Made by a program: the position numbers and the translations under genes
The notes under the pieces: generated by a model
Seen by the model: the letters and a program-made list of their open reading frames with translations, nothing else
Databases searched by the model: none
What the model was told of the DNA's origin: nothing
Assembly: GCA_029961685.1 (NCBI GenBank)
Contig: JARWKL010000009.1
Location: 10,553,758-10,617,757, forward strand
Source: Aristolochia californica
Lineage: Eukaryota; Streptophyta; Magnoliopsida; Piperales; Aristolochiaceae
Length of the DNA stretch: 64,000 nucleotides
Direction of reading: 5' to 3'
Shown: piece after piece, positions 55,101-64,000 of the stretch
How positions within the stretch are numbered: position 1 is the stretch's first letter
Layout: every line of letters begins with the position of its first letter

Positions 55101-55952
55101 ACGCTACTTGAGTATTTTTATTTAAATTTGATGAGAGAGATCATGAAAAATATGTAAAATGTCATTGATGATTTCAAATACAAACAAACACGCCTTAGAA
55201 AGACCATCCCAACAGGCCTCACTGGTTAGGCGAAAAACTAAGACAATCTGGGGCGCGGCCGGGAATGAAGGGAGGCGGTTCTTTTCTCGCCTTTTGAAAC
55301 CCCTTTCACTCCGTGTCCAGATACACACTGACAATGCTGTAAACACGCAGGACTCACGCGTGTACACAAACTCTCCTGGTTCATACACACAGGTTACACT
55401 TCTCCCTGCATTTTAAATAAATGAATAGTAAAAAGCAAGGAGTTGAAATTCTCGAGGCAATGATGGTGGTCGACTTCAGAGAAAGCTTGACTGGAGCTCC
55501 CGGCACTGTGCAGACTTCAATACAGAGGCTCCTTGTTTTCTTCTTCTCTCCTTGTTTCTTCCTTTTTTTTTTTTTTCTTTTACCTAACCACATCAATTCT
55601 CCTTTTGCCATCCCTTGCATGACCCACCATCACCTCCCCCTTTCATTCAACAATCAATGCTCCCTTTGAATTCTTCTCTACACTCAACAAACAAAGACAT
55701 ACTCTCCTCCCTTTGCTCCTCTCGCAAAAGGAAGGAAAACAAAAAATCAACAAATATCAATACCCACCACCAAAGGGAAAGAAAAAAAAAAAAAAACCCT
55801 CCAACGCCTAATCATATTCGATATATAATCTACATCCCTTTGTTAACCCCAATCTCACAACCCTCTAAAAAATACTTGAGGATTCTGCCAAACCTATCTT
55901 ATAATAAGCCTTATTGCAGTCACCCTTTTTTTTTTTCTTATAATTTTCCTGG
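52151..55952. other. Intergenic region downstream of the cyclin gene
   Basis: No convincing coding gene. 53080-53720 has pyrimidine-rich and A-rich tracts (a run of about 23 A at 53590-53612) and tiny frames only. 54370-54480 is T-rich, giving hydrophobic spurious frames. 55550-55590 and 55926-55940 are T tracts near the 3' end of the cyclin gene. Short plus-strand frames around 55615-56181 are antisense to the cyclin's last exon and read low-complexity sequence. Confidence 0.5.
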
Positions 55953-58098
55953 TTATAATCCCTCCTTATTATCATCATCATCATCCTCTTCGTCATCATC
56001 ATCGTTATCAACCCATGAGCAATTGTTTAGTTTCCTCCTTTTCTTCGAAGTGGAAGAGGACGAGGAGGAGGAATCCCCCGATCCCATCTCAGTCAGGGTC
56101 GTTACTCTGAGTTGGGGCAGAATTTTCGGGGGCTTTCTCTTGCTATTTTTCTCCACCACAACTTGTTGCATTCGTCGATAGCAATAGATGATCTTCTCCT
56201 GCAAAAACCAATATCCTTTCGAGTTGGCATAATCCTCATTAGGTTTACACCCGCAACACAAAACCATAATCACAATTACTTCCTTACTTTGCTTAAGCCA
56301 ACACACCAAGTTACAGCTTTTCCGGGATTTACCGAAGCCAAGCTCGGATACACATTCGCCGCACACAGCATGGCAGCCGCAGCAACGGACGACGGCCAGT
56401 AATCCAAGAAATCAATCTCTGTGAGAAATCATTCAGGTTTCAGCCAGATGTAATCAAAATCTCCAGTCAATATCGCATAATTAATATCAAACAACCTTGA
56501 ATTGTGGCTAGAATAATCTCCATCGCACGTGAAACAAGAAACCTCGTAAAAGCTCCACTCGGATCGACCTTGTAGGCAAAGAAATTGATGAAGCTAAAGG
56601 GTGTAATGGATCGGAGTCTCCAATTCAAAGCGTTGAGAACGAGAAACTCCATTCTGCGAATTGTTCGAGGTTCAAAGATGTATAGTGCACCCTCGACCTA
56701 CAAAAGCTACTATCACTTCAGAGAAAAAGAGCGATTAGGACGCGAGTCACCACACGGTAGATAACTTTAAGATTGGTACCTGGAGATCAAGGAGAGATGG
56801 AACTAGGGTTTCCTCCATCTTAGCGGCCAACGACAAGGAAGCAACGCTTAGGAGCTGCAGTGGCCACCCATTCGCTTGCTGTGACGATAAAACGATATAT
56901 CATTTTGTTACGTTTTCTTAAAACTGAAAAAGACCACCAAAAGAACCGGGTCGTGCGACAAAGAACAAAAATTGAAAACAGTTTTTTTTTTTTTCTTTTT
57001 CGTTAATTTTTCAGAAAAAAATTATAAAAGCAATCATGTAAACTAATTGCTGAGAGATTTCAATGAAGTCTTTGCAGCTTACCGGCAACCGGTGAGAAGC
57101 AAGAAACCGATCCATGTAGTTTACGGAGAGATACGCCGTCAACGGTTGGAAATGGTAGTAGGCATGCACCTGCAAATTGCAATATGTTAAAGAGATTCCC
57201 TCATTTTAATCTAGTAAATAAAAAAAGAAGAAAAAACAATTAAAGATATCATCATCGGAAAAAGACGTTTCTGGGAATTATGATGAGAAACAATGGTAGA
57301 TCCCAATCTCCATGGGAATGTAGAAATTGTTATTTGTGAATGGCATTTATGGGAGAAAAGAAAAAGAAAACTGTAATCGTGCCGAACTCTTTAACGTGCG
57401 CCGGCGGGAAGCCGAAGGTTTGTTTAGTCTCTCGCTATGGATCCAACGTCGCATCCGTGGTTAACGCTTTTCTATGGTATTTTCAGATGGATAGAATACG
57501 GAGATCCCTGCGGTAACCACCCCTTGTCGGCGGCGTCCCGTACATACCGTTGGCGCATTCTGATGAGAGGGATTCCCCGGCGCACGTTAGCGGATATTCC
57601 AGTACTCTCGATTGTTTAAGCCTGTACAATTTCTTTTCGTTTCGCGAGTGTTAGTTGCTTCGTTTGTTTTGCCGGTTGTTAAACCATCGTCTCCCCACAC
57701 CAGCGCCGTAGAGAACAGAGGCAACACATTTTAACAGATTCCCCCTTACGGAGCTAATGTGCGCCGCGCTAAACCGGAAGTGATAGCGAAAGGGGTATGG
57801 AGCACTACAGCCGGCGGCGTCCGTTAGCAGAGAGATGTGTTACCTTGAGAATCCATGTAATAGCCTCCTCTCTCGCAGTCGCGTCGAGAGATCTCGATCG
57901 GAACCTGGCAGTATAATCCAGTCCCGGCGAGTACTCCCTCTCCTCCGCCACAAGCCCTTCTATAAAGTCATCGATGTCGGCCGGAAGCTCGAGATCCGTG
58001 GAATACTCCGGCGAGACGTCAGGGACGTCCGCGGCGAAAATTTCGGAGTCTTCGCCGCAAAGCAGGTCGGAGAAGCAGTCGGAATAGGGGAGAGGCAT
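55953..58098 (-). CDS. CYCD1;1: Cyclin D1-type protein, six exons
   Basis: D-type cyclins activate CDKA at G1/S and release E2F by phosphorylating the retinoblastoma-related protein. Exons: 57844-58098, 57083-57169, 56780-56878, 56496-56697, 56288-56418, 55953-56198, all introns GT-AG, total 1,020 nt = 339 residues, the length I recall for Arabidopsis CYCD1;1. Residues 12-16 (LLCGE) are the LxCxE Rb-binding motif. The cyclin box starts with HAYYHFQPLTAYLSVNYMDR and continues through LSLAAKMEE; the C-terminal cyclin fold contains RRMEFLVLNALNWRLRSITP and FFAYKVDPSG. The tail has KKRRKLNNCSWV (possible nuclear signal) and an Asp/Glu run encoded by a GAT repeat. The start is the only ATG in exon 1 that fits the family N-terminus. 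No break seen. Confidence 0.94.
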
Positions 58099-58300
58099 GG
58101 CCAGCGATGAAAGCTCCTCATCTTCTCTCCATCATCAATGGAACATCGCCGCAGAAGCCGATATGTCTGGACGCGCGGCCGGTAGCAGAAGAAGTTTCCG
58201 GAACAAAATATTTTTGTCTCTGCTACTGTGAGAGCTGTAACGGCGGATGGAGCTGTGCACCTCTGTGAGCCAACTTCTCCCATTCTTCTTCTGCTATTTG

Positions 58301-58317
58301 CCTATATCTATATACTC
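58301..58317 (-). promoter_or_regulatory. Putative TATA box of CYCD1;1
   Basis: Minus strand reads AGTATATAGATATAGG, about 200 bp before the ATG at 58098, with a purine/pyrimidine-rich leader between. Position fits a core promoter; not tested. Confidence 0.5.
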
Positions 58318-58758
58318 TCTGGAGGTTAATTTTTTTTTTTTTTTTCGCTGGTACTCGTTTTAATGGTTTTTTGTAATTTTTAAGTACGGGGTTCCATCCG
58401 CCGTTGATATTAATTGGTTACAGAGGTGGGTGGGTCCCTTGTACGAGCAATGGATGACTCAGATTATTTGACGTATTTAGGATGAATGGCCCCAGTGAGC
58501 TTCTGATGTGCTTCTCACTTCAGATAGTATATAAACTTTCGTAAAATAATATTTAGCTTGGTAATGAAAATGCCAACTGGGAGATATGAAGATAAATAAA
58601 CGAATTATATTTTGTAGATATTTTTTATCCAATTAATTTGAATGGAATAACTGAATCATGGATAGCATTGACAGGGAGAGTTAACGTTTCTTCTGGTTAC
58701 GTGGAGACCGCAGCGAGCAGGGGGAGATATAAATGCAGAAAGACAACGGTCCAGATCG

Positions 58759-58767
58759 TTTCCCGCC
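58759..58767 (+). promoter_or_regulatory. E2F-type site upstream of CYCD1;1
   Basis: TTTCCCGCC, an exact match to the E2F/DP consensus TTTSSCGC, about 660 bp before the ATG. Such sites give cell-cycle control in many G1/S genes; function here is inferred from the motif and its place. Confidence 0.4.
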
Positions 58768-58899
58768 TTATCTGGTGGCGCAGAGCTGACTACATGAATA
58801 ATGAATCGCAGTCGTTATCCTCTACAGTTTTACCCTATCGCCACAAATATTACACAATGATCAGAACCAGAAAAACTCGGAAATAAGCCCCCCGAAGCC

Positions 58900-60340
58900 A
58901 GAGGATTTCCTGGTTGGTTCCACCACATGTGATTATGTGAAGGGGTTGTCCTTTCATGATGAGTCATCGAACCCAAATGTTTAGAATATGCTTGGATGTG
59001 GTGCAAATTTTGCTATTAAAAAATCTGTTAAAGAGACAATTAGGAATTCGAGGCTTAGCATCATTCAAAACCCTATAATGGAGACTGTGAAATTTTATTC
59101 TCTATTATTGTACGTGACATAGCCTCATTTCCGTGCAACCAACGTGATGGTCATTACCCAGATCAATCCTTCTAGTTTTTCGAAGATCAAATGTATAATT
59201 AGGGTTTGTTTGTTTGGAACCTTAGAAAAAAAATAAGAAATTAACCATTATTATTTTTAAAAATATTTAATAAAAAATATATAATAATCAAATCCTTATT
59301 TTTACTAACTTATTTTGAGAATAATAATGCTTAAATTCTTATTTTTCTCTTTTTCCATGGGGTTTTTAACAAACCCTTAGTTCTGTGCTAAAATAGAAAT
59401 AGTAATACAATTTTATCTATCAGACATCTCAAATGATTCGATAAATCTCCCTCTAGAGGTACCGGTTCTAAATAATCAAACATAAAAAATACAAGGTTCA
59501 AAAGTAGGGATTCATTTGGCCAAACCTTAAAAAGGCAATTGTAATCTCTATTTAGAGGAAAAAAAATCAAACCTTAGAATAAAAGAAGACTCCCCAATTC
59601 CTGTCCTCATAACTCGTAAGAAATAAAGAAATAGGTATTAATTATTGATATCTTGGAAAAGTGAAGGTAAGTGTGTATGAACCTTTTGCCTTGTTAATCA
59701 CCATGATAAGGAAGAAAACAATTTGATAAAAAAGGAGAAGGGGACACGTATGTTGTAGTTAGGACCAGACACGGGATAAGAGCATTAAATAAATAAATAA
59801 AATAAAATGTATACAAGTTTGTTTGTGAATGGGGTCTAATGCAGAATGATGTTGCCACATAATTTTTTTCCAGAAAGTTGGGCCAAAGCGCTCGCCAAGG
59901 TTCTAGAGTTGGGTGGCAGCAGCCTATCTTCGGAAAACTGGTGTTTTTGTCAGGGGGCTGCTGCTGCTGTTGCTCCTGCAATGACTACTACGGTTTCAGG
60001 AATTGACTACGGGGAGGGCTTTCATTATTTGAAACCTAACTGAATTTGTACTCTTTGACCAAGTGTATAAGGGTGGGTGCGAGTGAGTATCGTTCACTAC
60101 CCATGGGCCCACCCGCCAGGTATTGCGTAAACCATTAATCATTCATTTCAAGTAGACGGGATAAATGAGATTTAGAAAGAAGGGACAAGGATGGAGAGAA
60201 AAAGGTTAGGTTACGTCGCTCTCCCTTCCCGAGCTTACCGCGAAGCGCCCACTTATCTTTTGCTAAATGTCAAAAAGCCAAAAAGGGAAGAAAGGAACCT
60301 GGAACGGAACCTCTAGTAATTTTCTCTCTCTCTCTCTCTC
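58900..60340. other. Intergenic region
   Basis: AT-rich sequence with no recognisable gene on either strand. Short frames (for example 59846-60043) have alanine- and glutamine-rich runs from simple repeats (GCTGCTGCT near 59958) and no domain. Confidence 0.5.
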
Positions 60341-60341
60341 G
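60319..60341 (+). repeat. (TC)n microsatellite
   Basis: About nine TC units (TTTTCTCTCTCTCTCTCTCTC) downstream of the candidate frame at 60395-60823. Confidence 0.9.
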
Positions 60342-60394
60342 AATGACGGGTCCAGAGAAAGATCAATCCATCAAGAGCACTTGACTGCTGACAG

Positions 60395-60823
60395 CTACAC
60401 CTGGTTTAGTTTGATTGACTCAGCGGAAAAAAATAAGTTTGTGATGGGAACTGAGAAATGAAGCAATCGCCGACGACATCCGTCCATCCCAACTCCCATT
60501 ATCCTTATCCGAATTGGAAATGTAATTATCAGAGGAAAGATTGTCTTCACTGCGATGAAAGATTGTAGTTCTCTCTCAAGTAGATTCCACTGTCCAAACC
60601 AGAGTCTGCTGTGATATGCTCGATATCTCTGATCGGAAAATGAAGCAGCAGTGGAGGAGGGATTAGATTTGAATGACAAACAACTACTGCACAGTGGTGG
60701 GGGAAGCAAGTAGGAAATAAACAAGAGGAAAGATGAAAGAGAGGTCATTGTCATTGGCTTGGGATGATGGAAAGCCAAGATAAGAAAGAAACGGCCCCAA
60801 AGAGGAGAATACGGGATCTGCAC
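60395..60823 (-). CDS. Candidate small secreted protein, uncertain
   Basis: 142 codons. From the second Met (60757) it reads MTMTSLSSFLLFISYLLPPP and CSSCLS, which looks like a signal peptide with a cleavable end, then a short soluble part (SFSDQRYRAYHSRLWFGQW). A TATA-like GATATAAGG lies just upstream (about 60828-60836). No family recognised. It could equally be a chance frame in a leader. Confidence 0.25.
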   Translation of the reverse strand: MQIPYSPLWGRFFLILAFHHPKPMTMTSLSSFLLFISYLLPPPLCSSCLSFKSNPSSTAASFSDQRYRAYHSRLWFGQWNLLERELQSFIAVKTIFPLIITFPIRIRIMGVGMDGCRRRLLHFSVPITNLFFSAESIKLNQV

Positions 60824-60899
60824 TTCCCTTATATCTTCTCTTTATTTTTCTTCCTTTCTTAAGAGCACTGTGGCTTTGTCTTCTTGCAAGAGCTTCCAC

Positions 60900-62300
60900 A
60901 AATACACTTAAAAAGTTTTATTCCCTTTCACTCCCACCCAAGTGGACGCACCCAATTGCTTGCCAGAATTTCAATTTTTTTTTTTTTTTTTTTTTTTTCA
61001 TAGACTATTTATGTGGAGTTTTTAAAGGGAATGCGAGCTCCTTTTTGATAATGAAAGACCCTTTTTCTTTTGACAAATGAAGAAGGATGTGAGAGGGGTA
61101 GTACAAAGGACAAGCCAACCCCATAAATAAGAGTTTAATCAAGAGTTGAGGGATTGGGTTTCATTTTCATAAGTAAAGAAGAGGGTCTCATTTTCAAAGT
61201 TATAAGAGGACCCTTGTCACTAGAAAATTCAATCTTCTTTACTCACTTCTTAACTAATACAGCTAAAATCCAGCTCTAGAAGCTGTCGGCTCCCTCCAAT
61301 TTTGTTTTTTGGCTTGGGTTTGGTGTAGACCGTAAAATGAAGTGTTTTTTTTCTTTATTTTTATACTGAAGAGAGCAAGGGTTCGTTTTCATATTGAAGA
61401 TTAGTCTTTTTTCTAAACAAAAACAGGTCCATCATTTATTATTATCACTTGATTTGATAACGAAATGGGGAGGACTTCAATAATTCATGGTGTACAAAAT
61501 CCAAATTAACTAAATTTTTACTTCAATTTTTTTTTCTCCCACGAAACAATTATCAAAAGGACAATTTTTGTATGACATTTCTTCCTATTGGCACAAACCC
61601 AGACTCAGTGGATTAAAAATAATCTCACCTTAACTTTTATTTATCCGACAATAAGATAAAACGGGTAGAAAAATGAGTTTCTTTTAGATCCAATAGGAAG
61701 CAAAGGGAAAATATTTTTCTTGTTGTTTAGTTTCCTAACAAGGACATAAAAACGATCCGATCCTTGCATCAACAAAACAAATGTTTGATTTTGATAAGAT
61801 ACTCCAACAAACAAAAAAAAGGGTTCATTGCCATCCCTACTCGTGCTTCCTCTTTGTTCTTCATTATATTTTTTAGTAGACGATTGTGTCCGTTCCCATG
61901 TTCGTTTGTTAGCTATAAAAAAAATCTGAAAATGTCAATTTCTACCATTTGTTAGTAGGTCATATCAGGGGTGTAAGAAGCCGGCCCCACGCGGGATCTA
62001 CACCCAACTACTTGGTGTTAAAGAAGGCTCCCACGTTTCAGTTTATAATAATGCAGCTGAGGAAGTAATAGCCCAGAATTGATTCAAGAAATAATACCTT
62101 TGTACATCCGCCGGTCAAGACAAATTGGTGTGGCCTCATTAGTGACTCGTGACTCAGTTTTGCCAAATGATTGTAGCCTTTTGTGCAGACACATTCCTTT
62201 TAAACTTAAAAACTTTTTTTTTTCTCTTATGAAAATCTCAAACAGCAGCTGCCTGATGCTTTCTCGTTTTATTTGTAGAAGAGTCACTAGCTGCTGAATC
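60900..62300. other. Intergenic, AT-rich
   Basis: Contains a run of about 24 T (60975-60998) and other T tracts. No gene, LTR or tRNA recognised. Confidence 0.5.
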
Positions 62301-63172
62301 ATTAGATAATGACCACTCTCACTACCTCCTTCATTTCTCCCAACAAACCCACCTTCATGGAATTTGGCTTTTCTTGGAATCTCCTAGGTTCCTTCTTCAC
62401 ACCTGTACCAGTAGTTTCCCCGTATTGCTTTCCTCCACCCTCCAAATCCAGTTACCTTGCGCCACCACCTGCTTGCTCTCCAGAATTCACTCTTTTTTGC
62501 TTGCTTGTCAAAATGCATATGACGTCAATGGTGAGAGAAGGTATTGATGATGCTGAAGAATCAAAGATGCCATTTTAGGTGAAAAGTCGTATTCTTATTT
62601 CCTTCTCCCTGTGCTGTCTGCAGTTCACCCATGGTCAGATCCTCGACTTCAAGTGCCCTCTCCTATACTTCAATTGCTTGATCAGTCTCCTCCAAGATTT
62701 TAAACAGCTTTTACTTCGACTGTCCCATGGAGAATGACAGCGAAAACAAAAGCTAGTGAACAGATTACGGTAGCTAGCTGGTGCGCTGAAATCCAGTCTC
62801 TTGGGTGGCTGGAATGATTCTGCAGCAACATCAATTACCACGCACCATTACTGCACACAGTTGAGACAGAGGTACTCTGAACAGCTAAAGAGTTTCGATT
62901 TTTGAAGATGTACTTGAGCAGTGAACAAATAAGAACGAGACTCCTTGCATGAACATCCTCCTATTATCATCACCGTCTTGAATGACAGTAACGACACCAT
63001 CTGATCAACTAAAAACAAGGACAAGGGAGTGCTTTATCAAGCCATTATTGTTTGGATTGTTTGCTACACCAGAATATTATACGTATCCCCCAAAGCAGAC
63101 ACCTTTGCAGAGTGGTTTTTGGTTCGGCTGGAGAAAATGATGTGGACTGGCCGTAGGACTTCACAGAAAGCT
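62301..63172. other. No recognised gene; short plus frame 62309-62578
   Basis: The frame 62309-62578 (89 codons, serine/proline/phenylalanine-rich) has no known domain. The rest may be 3' flank of the ankyrin gene to the right. Confidence 0.35.
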
Positions 63173-64000
63173 TCAATACAATCGACAAGAATAGAATCTG
63201 TGAAATGTATCCTCCATTATGTCTGCTTCTTCCCCTGATGCTGGAATCATGCAGCAGGCCACGGGCACCAGTTTCACTAATTTTGCAACCTCATAAGACT
63301 TGAAATCTTTCCCATAGCATAAGCTTACATACAATACCCCAACAAAATAGTTAGACCTAACTATGCCGGACAACTTTTTCCCCAATGCATGTTCAAAAAT
63401 GCCCCTGCGATTTATCTTAGTAACTATAGTACTGTACATTGATGGAGGATTGAAATTGGTGAATGCAAAGTTGCATTTTCTGAAAGAGTAAAAATATATG
63501 TCATTATGCGAGCTCTACACCTACTTTCTCATCTTATCTGCACCATTAACCAACAAGATCATGGCTGTCTCTACACCTACTTTGTAAAGCAGCATGCAAG
63601 GGAGTCCAGCCTTCCTGCAGCAATACAGAACAAAATTCATGTAGACAAACTGCTTGGTAGTTTCAACAGCATCATATCGCATGGAATAAAAAAGTAAGTT
63701 ACAAAGTTGACTCACATGATCAGCAACATTTACATCAACCTTACACTTAATCCGTAGCTTCACAGTTTGCATAGCACCAACTTGAACAGCATAATGTAGT
63801 GGAGTTGCACCATCCTAAGAAATACAAGGAGGGCAAAATAACCATTAGCATTTTTTTAAAACAAAAAAGGAAAAAAGCGAATTAAATGTGGAAGAAAATT
63901 TTAAAAATTGAATATCTCACTCAACTTATCACTCACATGTGGATTTGTACCTTTCCTTAGAAGATGGCTAATGACTGCCTCTTTGTTACCAATCACTGCC
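63173..64000 (-). pseudogene. EMB506-like chloroplast ankyrin protein, 3' part, apparently broken
   Basis: EMB506 is a plastid ankyrin-repeat protein needed for embryo development. Exon at 63937-64000 (AVIGNKEAVISHLLRKGTNP, donor GTGAGT), exon 63716-63814 exactly one 33-residue ankyrin repeat (DGATPLHYAVQVGAMQTVKL ...), exon from 63614 (EGWTPLHAALQSR), and a last coding stretch about 63173-63325 (SLCYGKDFKSYEVAKLVKLV). In the third exon the frame shifts between SRCRD and ILLVNGADK (about 2 bases missing relative to the family), and the expected donor near 63520 reads TAG instead. Upstream exons lie outside the window. A pseudogene or a divergent copy. Confidence 0.7.

Noticed and set aside
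55615..56181. 188-codon plus-strand frame.
   Set aside because: Antisense to the last CYCD1;1 exon and its 3' flank; low-complexity Ser/Thr/Lys sequence from simple repeats.
57437..57619. 60-codon plus-strand frame.
   Set aside because: Lies inside intron 1 of CYCD1;1 on the opposite strand with no recognisable domain.

Overview
The window is plant nuclear DNA from an angiosperm, most likely a woody eudicot. Two things support this: an intact plant D-type cyclin gene with five GT-AG introns, and a dense stack of Ty1/copia and Ty3/gypsy LTR retrotransposons primed by initiator tRNA-Met. The species cannot be fixed from sequence alone; some Copia reading frames resemble common grapevine-type elements, but that is an impression from memory. 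| Layout. 1-6795: two minus-strand Copia remnants (A and B), the second split by a Gypsy solo LTR. 6796-21317: one plus-strand Copia (C) opened up by a complete Gypsy (10540-15648), a non-autonomous LTR element (15897-18644) and a solo LTR, each with target-site duplications (TSDs). 21318-28020: a second Gypsy (minus) and two plus-strand Gypsy 5' ends. 28021-32909: the 5' half of a minus Copia (D) against the 3' half of a plus Copia (E). 34105-about 51140: a five-level nest. A non-autonomous Copia-like element (G) holds Copia F (TSD CTCTT), which holds an inverted Copia (F'), which holds a gene-capturing LTR element (36049-43015, TSD AAGTG), which holds another non-autonomous element (38363-41043, TSD GTTCA). 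A repeat-coding element (45480-47476) and a TRIM (49064-49379) also lie in G. 51141-55950: AT-rich and intergenic DNA. 55953-58098: a complete CYCD1-type cyclin D gene, minus strand. 58320-63170: mostly intergenic. 63173-64000: the 3' part of an EMB506-like chloroplast ankyrin gene, minus strand, that looks broken. | The most unusual object is 36049-43015: an LTR retrotransposon with intact LTRs, primer-binding site and TSD whose interior is a mosaic of host gene pieces (a GH35 beta-galactosidase in two blocks, a GH1 beta-glucosidase, a CNNM/CBS transporter-like protein, an HSP90), all in sense orientation. With the nested element set aside, the pieces lie almost in one reading frame, from a gag-like start to a Gypsy-type pol tail next to the polypurine tract. 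The ancestor probably encoded one chimeric protein of very roughly 1,180 codons. | Functionally, only the cyclin gene looks intact. The retroelements are mostly dead, but the window pairs candidate donors (Copia C/D, Gypsy 1/2) with short elements that share their promoter or primer sequences and appear to have used their enzymes.
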